A stretch of DNA of 64,000 bases from Streptomyces cyanogenus (GCF_017526105.1 NZ_CP071839.1:4828001-4892000); one strand, 5' to 3'. Counted from the stretch's first letter, positions 26,507 to 36,637 are shown. The notes: generated by a model not told the origin, from the letters alone. A program made the numbers and translations.

Positions 26507-29338
26507 TTGTCCCCGACCAGCGAGACCGCACAGGGCGGTCGCCGACTCGTCATCGTCGAGTCGCCTGCCAAGGCGAAGACGATCAAGGGCTACCTCGGCC
26601 CCGGCTACATCGTCGAGGCGAGCGTCGGGCACATCCGCGACCTTCCCAACGGCGCCGCGGAGGTGCCGGAGAAGTACACCGGCGAGGTGCGTCGCCTCGG
26701 TGTGGACGTCGACCATGACTTCCAGCCGATCTATGTCATCAACGCGGACAAGAAGGCGCAGGTCAAGAAGCTCAAGGACCTGCTGAAGGACTCCGACGAG
26801 CTCTTCCTCGCCACCGATGAGGACCGGGAGGGCGAGGCGATCGCCTGGCACCTCCAGGAGGTCCTGAAGCCGAAGATCCCGGTCAAGCGCATGGTGTTCC
26901 ACGAGATCACCAAGGACGCCATCCGCGAGGCCGTCGCCAACCCGCGCCAGCTCAACCAGAAGCTGGTCGACGCCCAGGAGACCCGCCGCATCCTCGACCG
27001 CCTCTACGGCTACGAGGTCTCGCCGGTCCTGTGGAAGAAGGTCATGCCCCGGCTGTCGGCCGGCCGTGTCCAGTCGGTCGCCACGCGACTCGTCGTCGAG
27101 CGGGAACGCGAGCGCATCGCGTTTCGTTCTGCCGAGTACTGGGACCTGACGGGCACCTTCGCGACCGGCCGCGCGGGAGATTCGTCGGACCCGTCGTCGC
27201 TGGTCGCCCGGCTCCAGACCGTCGACGGCAGGCGGGTCGCGCAGGGCCGCGACTTCGACTCGGTGGGACAACTCAAGAGCGCGAACACCCTCCACCTCGA
27301 CGAGGCGACCGCCCGCGCCCTCGCCGCCGCCCTGGAGAACACCCGCTTCTCCGTGCGGTCCGTCGAGTCCAAGCCGTACCGCCGCTCGCCGTACGCCCCG
27401 TTCCGTACGACGACGCTGCAGCAGGAGGCCAGCCGCAAGCTCGGCTTCGGCGCGAAGGCGACCATGCAGATCGCCCAGAAGCTGTACGAGAACGGCTACA
27501 TCACGTACATGCGTACGGACTCCACGACCCTGAGCGACACCGCGGTGACCGCGGCCCGCGCCCAGGTCACGCAGCTGTACGGCGCCGAGTACCTCCCGGC
27601 CACCCCGCGCGTCTACGCCGCCAAGGTCAAGAACGCGCAGGAGGCCCACGAGGCGATCCGTCCCTCGGGTGATCGTTTCCGCACGCCCGCGGAGACCGGC
27701 CTGACCGGCGACCAGTTCAAGCTGTACGAGCTGATCTGGAAGCGGACCGTCGCCTCCCAGATGAAGGACGCGACCGGCAACAGCGTCACGGTGAAGATCG
27801 GCGGTACGGCCGCCGACGGCCGCGACGTCGAGTTCAGCGCCTCCGGCAAGACGATCACCTTCCACGGCTTCCTGAAGGCCTACGTCGAGGGTGCCGACGA
27901 CCCGAACGCCGAGCTGGACGACCGCGAGCGCCGGCTGCCGCAGGTCTCCGAGGGGGACGCGCTGTCCGCCGAGGAGATCACGGTCGACGGCCACGCCACC
28001 AAGCCCCCGGCCCGCTACACCGAGGCCAGCCTGGTCAAGGAGCTGGAAGAGCGCGAGATCGGCCGCCCGTCGACGTACGCGTCGATCATCGGCACCATCC
28101 TCGACCGCGGCTACGTCTTCAAGAAGGGCACGGCACTCGTCCCGTCCTTCCTGTCCTTCGCCGTGGTGAACCTGCTCGAGAAGCACTTCGGGCGGCTCGT
28201 GGACTACGACTTCACGGCCAGGATGGAGGACGACCTCGACCGCATCGCGGCCGGTGAGGCCAAGGCAGTGCCGTGGCTGAAGCGCTTCTACTTCGGCGAG
28301 GGCACCGCCACGGGCGGCGCGGCCGAAGCCGGCAACGGCGACGGGGACCACCTCGGCGGCCTCAAGGAGCTGGTGACCGACCTGGGCGCGATCGACGCGC
28401 GCGAGGTGTCGTCGTTCCCGGTGGGCAACGACATCGTGCTCCGCGTCGGCCGCTACGGCCCGTACATCGAGCGCGGCGAGAAGGACACCGAGCAGCACCA
28501 GCGCGCCGACATCCCGGCCGATCTGGCGCCGGACGAGCTGACCGTCGAGCTGGCCGAGGAACTGCTGGCCAAGCCCAGCGGCGACTTCGAGCTGGGCACC
28601 GACCCGGCCACCGGCCACACGATCGTCGCCAAGGACGGCCGCTACGGCCCGTACGTCACGGAGATCCTCCCCGAGGGCACCCCGAAGACGGGCAAGAACG
28701 CGGTCAAGCCGCGGACGGCCTCGCTCTTCAAGTCCATGTCACTCGACACGGTGACGCTCGAGGACGCGCTGAAGCTGATGTCGCTGCCGCGCGTCGTCGG
28801 CACCGACGCCGACGGTCAGGAGATCACCGCGCAGAACGGCCGCTACGGCCCCTACCTGAAGAAGGGCACGGACTCGCGCTCGCTGCAGTCCGAGGACCAG
28901 ATCTTCACGATCACGCTGGAGGAGGCGCAGGCGATCTACGCCCAGCCGAAGCAGCGTGGCCGGGCCGCCGCCAAGCCGCCGCTGAAGGAGCTGGGCGATG
29001 ACCCGGTCTCCGGCAAGCCGGTCGTGGTCAAGGACGGCCGCTTCGGCCCGTACGTCACCGACGGCGAGACGAACGCGACCCTCCGCTCCGGCGACAGCGT
29101 CGAAACGATCACTCCGGAGCGTGGCTTCGAGCTGCTCGCGGAGAAGCGGGCGAAGGCTCCCGCCAAGAAGACCGCGAAGAAGGCGGCGGCCAAGAAGACC
29201 GCGCCGGCGAAGAAGACCGCCGCGAAGAAGACGGCTGCCAAGAAGACGACGGCTGCCGCGAAGAAGACGACCGCCAAGAAGACCGCCGTGAAGAAGGCGA
29301 CGGCTTCCAAGGCGACGGCTTCGGGCACGGAGGACTGA
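26507..29338 (+). CDS. topA: DNA topoisomerase I
   Basis: 943 residues, relaxes negative supercoils. It starts at a TTG with GGAGAGAAGA upstream. The Toprim domain opens with VIVESPAKAKTIKGYLG and DEDREGEAIAWHL; the catalytic Tyr is in ITYMRTDST (about residue 334). Four short topo-C-terminal repeats follow (DGRYGPYV motifs). Instead of zinc fingers there is a Lys/Ala tail of about 60 residues (KKTAKKAAAKK repeats), typical of actinobacterial TopA and needed for processivity. A TTGACA lies at 26388, but no good -10 follows. Confidence 0.97.
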   Translation: MSPTSETAQGGRRLVIVESPAKAKTIKGYLGPGYIVEASVGHIRDLPNGAAEVPEKYTGEVRRLGVDVDHDFQPIYVINADKKAQVKKLKDLLKDSDELFLATDEDREGEAIAWHLQEVLKPKIPVKRMVFHEITKDAIREAVANPRQLNQKLVDAQETRRILDRLYGYEVSPVLWKKVMPRLSAGRVQSVATRLVVERERERIAFRSAEYWDLTGTFATGRAGDSSDPSSLVARLQTVDGRRVAQGRDFDSVGQLKSANTLHLDEATARALAAALENTRFSVRSVESKPYRRSPYAPFRTTTLQQEASRKLGFGAKATMQIAQKLYENGYITYMRTDSTTLSDTAVTAARAQVTQLYGAEYLPATPRVYAAKVKNAQEAHEAIRPSGDRFRTPAETGLTGDQFKLYELIWKRTVASQMKDATGNSVTVKIGGTAADGRDVEFSASGKTITFHGFLKAYVEGADDPNAELDDRERRLPQVSEGDALSAEEITVDGHATKPPARYTEASLVKELEEREIGRPSTYASIIGTILDRGYVFKKGTALVPSFLSFAVVNLLEKHFGRLVDYDFTARMEDDLDRIAAGEAKAVPWLKRFYFGEGTATGGAAEAGNGDGDHLGGLKELVTDLGAIDAREVSSFPVGNDIVLRVGRYGPYIERGEKDTEQHQRADIPADLAPDELTVELAEELLAKPSGDFELGTDPATGHTIVAKDGRYGPYVTEILPEGTPKTGKNAVKPRTASLFKSMSLDTVTLEDALKLMSLPRVVGTDADGQEITAQNGRYGPYLKKGTDSRSLQSEDQIFTITLEEAQAIYAQPKQRGRAAAKPPLKELGDDPVSGKPVVVKDGRFGPYVTDGETNATLRSGDSVETITPERGFELLAEKRAKAPAKKTAKKAAAKKTAPAKKTAAKKTAAKKTTAAAKKTTAKKTAVKKATASKATASGTED

Positions 29339-29343
29339 CCCCG

Positions 29344-29376
29344 CGCCGGTCCGACGGCTCCCTCGCCGGACCGGCG
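29344..29376 (+). terminator. Hairpin terminator of topA
   Basis: CGCCGGTCCG / CGGACCGGCG, 10-bp perfect stem with a 13-base loop, five bases after the stop. Confidence 0.65.
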
Positions 29377-29640
29377 AACGCCTCGTGGCGGGGTGGCCGG
29401 GTCCGCTGGGCCGGTGACTGCCTCGCCGGGGTGGTGGCCGGCCCGCTCGCTCGGGGCTCGTCGGCCGGGACGGTGGTCTGTCCGCCGGGTCGGCTCCAGG
29501 CCGGCGGAGTTCTCGCTGGGCCGGCGAACGCGTCGCCTGTCTGGTGGCCTGCCCGCCTGTTCGGCGCTTTTCTCGGTGGGCCGGCGAACGCCTCACCGGT
29601 GTGGTGGCCGGTCCGATGGGCTGTCGGGTTTCTCGTCGGG
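29371..29640 (+). repeat. Degenerate 60-bp tandem repeats in the topA-tmk gap
   Basis: Copies at 29521-29580 and 29581-29640 align over their full length (CCGGCGAACGC.TC..C..GT.TGGTGGCC), and weaker copies start at 29371 and 29411. The remaining gap up to 29761 shows no gene. Period 60 is a multiple of three, but the frames read through are not protein-like. Confidence 0.6.
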
Positions 29641-29761
29641 GCGGCGGCTTCGGGCCGTCGGCCGCTTTCCGGTCGGGTTCGCGAAGCGGACGTCCCGGAG
29701 CCGTCCCGGTGCCGGGGCGCACTCGTGCGGACACGCGAGGTGTGGTGTCAGTGGCTGCGGA

Positions 29762-29767
29762 TAGGCT
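29762..29767 (+). promoter_or_regulatory. -10 element, leaderless tmk promoter
   Basis: TAGGCT ends six bases before the ATG at 29774, with no Shine-Dalgarno, the geometry of a leaderless transcript. Confidence 0.4.
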
Positions 29768-29773
29768 GAACGC

Positions 29774-32700
29774 ATGACGCGAGCCGAGCAGCCAACGGCC
29801 CACACCACAGCACCGGACGACGCCCTGGTCGCGGACTCCCGCGAACGCGCCGTCCGTTCCCTGCTGCGCCGACCGCAGTTGAGGCGCCTGTGGAGCGCGC
29901 AGCTGGTGAGCGGAGTCGGCGACGCCCTCTCCCTCTTCGTCCTGGTCGTCCTCCAGGCGGCCATAGCGGAGGGAGCCTTCGGCGGTGGCTACCGAGGCGC
30001 GGCGTTCGCAGTGGCGACGGTCTTCGCGGCCCGCATCCTCGCCGCGCTCCTCTTCGGCGCCGTCCTCCTCGGCCCGCTGACCTCGCTCACCGCCCAGGAG
30101 GGCCCGCTCGACCGCCGCTGGACCATGGTCGGCGCCGACGGCCTGCGCGCCGCCCTGCTGATCGTCGCCCCGCTGTGGATCGACTGGACCCCGGACAACG
30201 CGCTCGCGGTCCTGCTCGTCACCGCCTTCGTCACCGGCGTAGCCGAGCGGCTGTGGACCGTGTGCCGGGAGAGCGCCGCCCCCGCCCTGCTGCCGGGCCC
30301 ACCCCCCGAGGGCGCGACGGTACGGCCGCTGCCGGACCACATGGACGCGCTGCGCCGCCTGTCGCTGCGTACGACCTTCCTGGCGATCCCTCTGGCCGCC
30401 GCCGCCCTGGTCGTCGCCGCCCTGCTGAACAACCTGCTCGGCACCGGCGTGGCCTGGTTCGACCAGCACCACGCGGCCCTCGGGTCGTATGTGGCGGCAG
30501 GCCTGTTCGCCGCCTCGCTCTCCGTGCTGACCTACCTGCAGCTGCCCGACACGCGCACCCCGCGCGCGCGGTCCCCGCTGGAGGGCCTGCGCCGCCCGCG
30601 CACCGGCACCGGCGTCGACAAGGGCCGTACGGGCGCCATCCCGCTGCTCGTCCCGGCCTGTGCCGGCGTCGCCGGCGCGATCGCGGCGGCCGTCGCGGTG
30701 TGCGTGCTGCACGCCAAGGACCTCGGCGGCGGCCCGGTGCTCTACGGCCTGCTGGTGCTGGGCCTGACCGGCGGTGTCGCCCTCGGTGTCCGTACCGCCC
30801 CCGCGCTGCTGCCGTCGCTCTCCCGCCGCCGCCTGCTGGCCCTGGCGATCGCCGTCACCGGCATCGCGCTGCTGGCCGCCGGGCTGGTCCCGGACGTCAC
30901 CACCGTCCTGCTGATCGTCACGCTGGCAGGCGTCGCCGCGGGCGTGGCGGCCCACACCGGGCACACCCTGCTCGACCAGGAGACCGAGGACCACCGCCGG
31001 GCGCGCATCACCGAGCACCTGCACGCCGTGGTCCGCGTCTTCATAGCGCTCGGTGCCTTGATCGCGCCGCTGGTCGCAGCGCTGATCGGGCCGCACCGGC
31101 TGGAGAACGGCAAGTTCGTCTTCGCGCACGGCGGTGCCGCCTTCACGCTGATGCTGGTCGGTGCGCTGCTGCTGCCGGTGGCCGCGCTGGTGCTCGCCAA
31201 GGTCGACGACCGGTCCGGCGTGCCGCTGCGCCAGGACCTCAAGGACGCCCTGCTCGGCGGCGACGACCCGGTCACGGCACCGGCGGGGAACGGCTTCTTC
31301 ATCGCCCTGGAGGGCGGCGACGGCGCCGGCAAGTCCACCCAGGCCGAGGCCCTCGCCGAGTGGATCCGCGCCAAGGGCCACGAGGTCGTGCTCACCCGGG
31401 AGCCCGGCGCCACCCCGGTGGGCAAGCGGCTGCGCTCGATCCTGCTGGACGTGTCGTCGGCGGGCCTGTCCCACCGCGCGGAGGCACTGCTGTACGCCGC
31501 CGACCGCGCCGAGCACGTCGACACGGTCGTACGGCCCGCCCTGGAGCGCGGCGCGGTGGTCATCTCGGACCGCTACATCGACTCGTCCGTCGCCTACCAG
31601 GGCGCCGGCCGCGACCTGTCCCCGACCGAGATCGCCCGCATCAACCGCTGGGCCACCAACGGGCTCGTCCCGCACCTCACCGTCCTGCTGGACGTCTCCC
31701 CGGAGGCTGCCCGCGAGCGGTTCACCGAGGCGCCGGACCGGCTGGAGTCGGAGCCGGCGGAGTTCCACGCGCGCGTGCGGGCCGGTTTCCTGACGCTGGC
31801 CGCCTCCGACCCCGGCCGCTACCTGGTCGTGGACGCCGGACAGGAGCCCGAGGCCGTCACCACCGTGATCCGGCACCGCCTGGACGCCGTGCTGCCGCTG
31901 TCCGAGGCCGAGATCAAGGCCCAGGAGGAAGCCCGCAGAAAGGCCGAGGAGGAAGCCCGCCGCAAGGCCGAGGAAGAGGCCGCCCGCAAGGCCGAGGAGG
32001 AGCGCCTGGAGCGCGAGCGCCAGGAGCAGCTCGCCCGCTTGCGCGCCGAGGAGGAGGAGCGCAAGCGCCGCGAGCTGGAGGAGGCGCAGCGGCGCGAGGC
32101 CGAACGGCAGGCGGAGGAGGCCCGGCAGCGGGCCGAGGAGGCGCGCCGCCGCGCGGAGGAGGAGCGGCAGCGGCTGCTCGCCGAGGAGAAGGCACGCGCC
32201 GAGGAGGAGGCCCGCCGCAGGGCCGAGGAGGAGCGGCGTCGCAAGCAGGCCGAGGAGGAGGCCCGGCTGCGCGCCGAAGAAGAGGCCCGGCAGGCTCGGC
32301 TGCGTGCCGAGGAGGAGGCCCGGCGCCTGGAGGCGCAGCGCAAGGCCGAGGAGGCGCTGCTGCGTGCCGAGGAGGCCCGCAGGCAGGCCGCCGAGGCCGC
32401 GGCGGCCGCCGACGCGGCGGCCCGCAAGCCCAGCGCGCCCCTGCCCAAGGCACCCACCGTGGTCCCGGACGCGGCGACGGTCCCCACGCCGGTGGTGTCG
32501 CCGGAAGCGGCCGCGCGTGCGACGGACACGCGGCGCACGGACGACGAGACGACGGTGCTGCGTCCGGTGCGCGAGGAGCGCGCCGCCGGTGACGCCCGGG
32601 GTGCCCGACCCGACTCCGAGGTGACCACCGAACTGCCGCAGCCGCCGGCGGCCACCGGACCGGCCGACGAGACCACGGTGCTCCCGCGGGTGCCGTCGGG

Positions 32701-33091
32701 CGCGGCGGACGAGACGGCCGTGCTGCCGCCGGTGTCCGCCGACCAGACGGCCGAGCTGCCGTCGGTGGCTCCGGGCGCGGCGGACGAGACCGCGGTGCTG
32801 CCGCCCGTACGGAGCGACGCCCCGGCGGACCGGGTGCCGCCCGGTTTCTTCCGGGACGAGCGGTCGGCCGTGAGCCCCGACGGCTCGGAGCCGCGCACGC
32901 GCGAGATGCCCCAGATCGACGCCGACGGCACGCCCCGCGGCCGACCGCGCTCCGACTGGGCGGAGGAGACCCCGCTGGACGACCTGCCGACGCTGGCCGA
33001 CGAGCTGCTGGGTTCCTACGACGAGGGGGAGTACGGCGACCAGGGCGCCGGCGACGAGCAGGACCGCAAGGGCCGCGGCCGCCGTAGCTGA
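29774..33091 (+). CDS. tmk: MFS-like membrane domain / thymidylate kinase / coiled-coil fusion
   Basis: 1105 residues in one frame. Residues about 35-485 are an MFS-transporter-like membrane region (about 12 hydrophobic segments). About 505-705 are a complete thymidylate kinase: P-loop ALEGGDGAGKSTQAEAL, DR(E/P) loop TREPGATPVG, and SDRYIDSSVAYQGAGRDL. It makes dTDP from dTMP. About 715-880 are an Arg/Glu/Ala coiled coil (repeats like EEARRKAEEEARR), and the tail repeats DETAVLPPV-type motifs. This layout is known in Streptomyces. It is not an assembly error because the frame is continuous. Confidence 0.93.
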   Translation: MTRAEQPTAHTTAPDDALVADSRERAVRSLLRRPQLRRLWSAQLVSGVGDALSLFVLVVLQAAIAEGAFGGGYRGAAFAVATVFAARILAALLFGAVLLGPLTSLTAQEGPLDRRWTMVGADGLRAALLIVAPLWIDWTPDNALAVLLVTAFVTGVAERLWTVCRESAAPALLPGPPPEGATVRPLPDHMDALRRLSLRTTFLAIPLAAAALVVAALLNNLLGTGVAWFDQHHAALGSYVAAGLFAASLSVLTYLQLPDTRTPRARSPLEGLRRPRTGTGVDKGRTGAIPLLVPACAGVAGAIAAAVAVCVLHAKDLGGGPVLYGLLVLGLTGGVALGVRTAPALLPSLSRRRLLALAIAVTGIALLAAGLVPDVTTVLLIVTLAGVAAGVAAHTGHTLLDQETEDHRRARITEHLHAVVRVFIALGALIAPLVAALIGPHRLENGKFVFAHGGAAFTLMLVGALLLPVAALVLAKVDDRSGVPLRQDLKDALLGGDDPVTAPAGNGFFIALEGGDGAGKSTQAEALAEWIRAKGHEVVLTREPGATPVGKRLRSILLDVSSAGLSHRAEALLYAADRAEHVDTVVRPALERGAVVISDRYIDSSVAYQGAGRDLSPTEIARINRWATNGLVPHLTVLLDVSPEAARERFTEAPDRLESEPAEFHARVRAGFLTLAASDPGRYLVVDAGQEPEAVTTVIRHRLDAVLPLSEAEIKAQEEARRKAEEEARRKAEEEAARKAEEERLERERQEQLARLRAEEEERKRRELEEAQRREAERQAEEARQRAEEARRRAEEERQRLLAEEKARAEEEARRRAEEERRRKQAEEEARLRAEEEARQARLRAEEEARRLEAQRKAEEALLRAEEARRQAAEAAAAADAAARKPSAPLPKAPTVVPDAATVPTPVVSPEAAARATDTRRTDDETTVLRPVREERAAGDARGARPDSEVTTELPQPPAATGPADETTVLPRVPSGAADETAVLPPVSADQTAELPSVAPGAADETAVLPPVRSDAPADRVPPGFFRDERSAVSPDGSEPRTREMPQIDADGTPRGRPRSDWAEETPLDDLPTLADELLGSYDEGEYGDQGAGDEQDRKGRGRRS

Positions 33092-33571
33092 CCGGCACGA
33101 GTCCTTCGGACGCGGGCGGCGGCGAGCGTCCGGGACATCGGCGGGACGGTGCCACTCGGCGCGGGCGCCAGCCGTAGCCTCCCGCCGCCGGCCGGGCGCC
33201 GACCAGCCCCTGGCCGGGGCCGGGCGCCGACCAGCCCCGGCCCCCGGCGACGGTCCCGGACACCCACGCTGCGGCCCGCAGCGCCCCCGCGACCGGCCGG
33301 GCCCGTCGGTGCCGTCCGGTGGCAGGCGCCTGGAACAGGGGGCGCCGTGCCAGGCACAGTCCCGCACGGGCCGGACGTCCTCCCCAGCCAGACAGACGTC
33401 CCTGCGCCACCGGGCAGACGTATGTCCACCACCAGCCCCACCACTTCCACCACCGCCCTGCCACTTCGGCCACCGGCCACCACCCCACCCCCTCCGCCCG
33501 CCCCCGTTGTCAGTGCCCACCCGCACAATGGACTCCGGAACGCGGAATGTGACGGAAGGGCGGCGTGACCC
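33092..33571 (+). other. 480-bp gene-free gap with a 17-bp direct repeat
   Basis: GGGCGCCGACCAGCCCC occurs at 33194-33210 and again at 33222-33238 (period 28). The gap is Pro-codon-like CCC/ACC-rich after 33400 but carries no frame with a start, ribosome site and coding character. It presumably holds the holB promoter; none is clear. Confidence 0.4.
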
Positions 33572-34777
33572 ATGACCGTGTGGGACGACCTCGTCGGGCA
33601 GGAGAAGGTGAGCGCGGTGCTCGACGCGGCCGCGCGGGACGCCGACGCCCTCGTCACGGCCGCCGCAGCGGACGAACCGCTGCCCGAGGCGTCGAAGATG
33701 ACGCATGCCTGGCTGTTCACGGGACCGCCCGGCGCGGGCCGGAACCAGGCGGCGCGGGCGTTCGCCGCCGCCCTGCAGTGCGTGAGCCCCGACCGCGCCC
33801 TCGGCGGCTCCCCCGGCTGCGGCTTCTGCGACGGCTGCCACACCGCGCTGCTCGGCACCCACGCGGACGTCACGACGGTCGCCGCGGTCGGCGCCGAGAT
33901 CCTGGTCAAGGACATGCGGGACACGGTCCGCAAGTCGTTCACCTCCCCGGCGAACGGCCGCTGGCAGATCATCCTGGTCGAGGACGCCGAGCGGCTGAAC
34001 GAGAAGTCGGCCAACGCCGTCCTCAAGGCCGTCGAGGAGCCCGCCCCCCGCACGGTCTGGCTGCTGTGCGCCCCGTCCGTCGAGGACGTCCTGCCGACCA
34101 TCCGCTCCCGCTGCCGCCACCTGAACCTGCGCACCCCGTCCGTCGAGGCGGTCGCCGACATGCTCGTCCGGCGTGACGGCATCGAGCCGGAGGTGGCCGC
34201 CTCGGCCGGCCGCGCCACCCAGGGCCATGTCGACCGAGCCCGGCGCCTGGCCACCGACCCGGCGGCCCGCGAGCGCCGTGCCGCCGTGCTGAAACTGCCG
34301 CTGCGGCTGGACGAGGTGGGTGCCTGCCTCAGAGCCGCCCAGGAGCTGGTGGACGCGGCTGCCGAGGACGCCAAGCAGCTCGCCGAGGAGATGGACGGCA
34401 AGGAGACCGAAGAGCTGAAGGCGGCGCTCGGCGCGGCCCAGGGCGGCCGGCTGCCGCGCGGCACGGCGGGGGTGATGAAGGACCTGGAGGACATGCAGAA
34501 GCGCCGTAGAACGCGTACGCAGCGCGACAGCCTGGACGTCGCGCTCGGCGACCTCACGGCCTTCTACCGCGACGTCCTCGCCCTGCAGCTCGGCACCCGC
34601 GTGGCGATCGCCAACGCCGACGCCGGGGACGCCCTGGAGCGGCTGGCCCGTGCCGGCACCCCGGAGTCCACGCTCCGCCGCATCGAGGCGATCGCCGCGT
34701 GCCGCGAGGCCCTGGACCGCAATGTGGCTCCGCTGCTGGCAGTGGAGGCGATGACGATGGCGTTGCGAGCGGGGTGA
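33572..34777 (+). CDS. holB: DNA polymerase III delta' subunit
   Basis: 401 residues, clamp-loader AAA+ subunit. MTVWDDLVGQEKV opens the family. The P-loop-like WLFTGPPGAGRNQAA lacks the usual GKS/T Lys, as expected for the non-ATPase delta'. A zinc module reads CVSPDRALGGSPGCGFCDGC. EDAERLNEKSANAVLKAVEEP follows. The C-terminal part is helical. It follows tmk in the order known from Streptomyces. Confidence 0.94.
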   Translation: MTVWDDLVGQEKVSAVLDAAARDADALVTAAAADEPLPEASKMTHAWLFTGPPGAGRNQAARAFAAALQCVSPDRALGGSPGCGFCDGCHTALLGTHADVTTVAAVGAEILVKDMRDTVRKSFTSPANGRWQIILVEDAERLNEKSANAVLKAVEEPAPRTVWLLCAPSVEDVLPTIRSRCRHLNLRTPSVEAVADMLVRRDGIEPEVAASAGRATQGHVDRARRLATDPAARERRAAVLKLPLRLDEVGACLRAAQELVDAAAEDAKQLAEEMDGKETEELKAALGAAQGGRLPRGTAGVMKDLEDMQKRRRTRTQRDSLDVALGDLTAFYRDVLALQLGTRVAIANADAGDALERLARAGTPESTLRRIEAIAACREALDRNVAPLLAVEAMTMALRAG

Positions 34778-34917
34778 GGCGCTGCGCACCATGTCACTCG
34801 TGGGGATGTCACTCGTAGGGGCGACCCCGGGCCCGCGCCGCGTACGCGCCGACCCGGCTCTGTCCCTCGTACGAGCCACCACGTCCCACGCACCGCGCTC
34901 ACCTCGTCGCTCACGGT

Positions 34918-34923
34918 TACGCT
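34918..34923 (+). promoter_or_regulatory. -10 element of a leaderless promoter
   Basis: TACGCT ends six bases before the ATG at 34930; no ribosome site is present. Confidence 0.35.
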
Positions 34924-34929
34924 CGTCCG

Positions 34930-36531
34930 ATGCGTACCAGGCCATCCCCCCGCTCCCGTCGGCACCGGCGCACCCGCCCCCGGTCGGCGATCCGCCTGAC
35001 GGCCGGCTTCCTCGCGGCCGCCGCCCTGCTCGTGTCCGCCTGCTCGTCCGGGAACTCGACCACGTCGGCGGGCGGGCGGGTGGAGGCGGCGCTCGCCGAA
35101 CTGCCGCGTTCGACGCCGTCGGGGCTGGCGCCGTACTACACCCAGCGGCTGCGGTGGCGCGACTGCGGCGTCCCCGGGTTCCAGTGCGCGACGATGCGGG
35201 CCCCGCTGGACTACGACCGGCCCGACGCGGGTGACGTCCGGCTCGCCGTCGCCCGCAAGAAGGCCACCGGCAAGGGCAAGCCGCTCGGCTCCCTGCTGGT
35301 CAACCCGGGCGGCCCGGGCGGTTCGGCGATCGGGTACCTCCAGCAGTACGCCGGTGTCGCCTACCCGGCACAGGTCCGGGCCCGCTACGACATGGTGGCG
35401 GTGGACCCGCGGGGCGTCGCCCGCAGCGAGCCCGTCGAATGCCTCGACGGCCGGCAGATGGACGCGTACACGCAGACGGACACGACCCCCGACGACGCGA
35501 AGGAACGCAACGCCCTCGTCGCGGCCGACCGGAAGTTCGCGGAGAGCTGCGGGGCGCGCTCGGCGCGGCTGCTGCGGCACGTCTCCACCGTCGAGGCCGC
35601 ACGCGACATGGACATCCTGCGGGCGGTGCTCGGCGACCGGAGGCTGAACTACGTCGGGGCGTCGTACGGCACGTTCCTCGGGGCGACGTACGCCGGACTG
35701 TTCCCCGCGAGGGTCGGCCGGATGGTGCTGGACGGGGCGATGGACCCGTCCCTGGACGCCCGCAGGCTGAACCTGGACCAGGCGGCCGGCTTCGAGACGG
35801 CGTTCCGGGCCTTCGTGAAGGACTGCGTCCGGCACTCCGACTGCCCGCTCGGCGGCAGGGGCACGACACCCGCGCAGGCCGGCGACCGCCTGCACGCGTT
35901 CTTCCGCAAGCTGGACGCCCACCCGATCCCGGCGGACGGCCGCAGGCTGGGGGAGGCGCTGGCCACCACCGGAGTGATCGCGTCCATGTACGACGAGGGG
36001 TCCTGGGAGCAGCTGCGCGAGGCGCTGACCTCGGCGATGAAGAAGAAGGACGGCGCAGGCCTGCTGTCCCTCTCCGACAGCTACTACGAGCGGGACGCCG
36101 ACGGCGGCTACAGCAACCTGATGATGGCCAACGCCGCCGTGAACTGCCTGGACCTGCCGCCGGCCTTCAGCGGCCCCGAGGACGTCCAGAAGGCGCTGCC
36201 CGCGTTCGAGAAGGCCTCCCCGGTCTTCGGGCCCGGCCTGGCCTGGGCCACGCTGAACTGCACGTACTGGCCGGTGCGGGCGACGGGCGAGCCGCACCGC
36301 ATCGAGGCGAAGGGGGCGGCCCCGATCGTGGTGGTCGGTACGGTCCGTGACCCGGCGACGCCGTACCGCTGGGCCCGGTCCCTGGCCGCCCAGCTCTCCT
36401 CGGCCCGCCTCCTGACCTACGACGGCGACGGTCACACGGCGTACGGCCGCGGCAGCACCTGCATCGACACGGCGATCGACACCTACCTCCTCCGCGGCAC
36501 CCCGCCACCGGCCGGGAAGCGCTGCTCGTAA
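34930..36531 (+). CDS. Secreted alpha/beta-hydrolase peptidase, TAP-like (Slp/tripeptidyl aminopeptidase family)
   Basis: 533 residues. Very basic N-terminus, signal helix LTAGFLAAAALLVSACSS with a lipobox, so a surface lipoprotein. The alpha/beta-hydrolase fold has oxyanion NPGGPGGS, the nucleophile in YVGASYGTFLG (Ser about 245), and the C-terminal TAP domain with Asp in VGTVRDPATPY and His in DGDGHTAYGRG. The family includes mycelial Streptomyces aminopeptidases that clip N-terminal tripeptides. It is the last core gene before tRNA-Thr. Confidence 0.9.
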   Translation: MRTRPSPRSRRHRRTRPRSAIRLTAGFLAAAALLVSACSSGNSTTSAGGRVEAALAELPRSTPSGLAPYYTQRLRWRDCGVPGFQCATMRAPLDYDRPDAGDVRLAVARKKATGKGKPLGSLLVNPGGPGGSAIGYLQQYAGVAYPAQVRARYDMVAVDPRGVARSEPVECLDGRQMDAYTQTDTTPDDAKERNALVAADRKFAESCGARSARLLRHVSTVEAARDMDILRAVLGDRRLNYVGASYGTFLGATYAGLFPARVGRMVLDGAMDPSLDARRLNLDQAAGFETAFRAFVKDCVRHSDCPLGGRGTTPAQAGDRLHAFFRKLDAHPIPADGRRLGEALATTGVIASMYDEGSWEQLREALTSAMKKKDGAGLLSLSDSYYERDADGGYSNLMMANAAVNCLDLPPAFSGPEDVQKALPAFEKASPVFGPGLAWATLNCTYWPVRATGEPHRIEAKGAAPIVVVGTVRDPATPYRWARSLAAQLSSARLLTYDGDGHTAYGRGSTCIDTAIDTYLLRGTPPPAGKRCS

Positions 36532-36637
36532 CCCTCCCACCCGCCCCGGAACCACCCCTCCGGGGCGGGTACGAAGCACCCCCGGAAACTGTGTAGACTT
36601 ACCGACGTTGCCGATCGCACCATGGTGCGGGCAGCGC

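Noticed and set aside
29774..33091. Tmk fusion as a frameshift or misassembly
   Set aside because: The frame is continuous, with domain order known from other Streptomyces.
28739..34945. A 2068-codon open frame on the minus strand
   Set aside because: It runs antisense to the end of topA, the whole of tmk and holB; open antisense frames are expected with Streptomyces codon usage.
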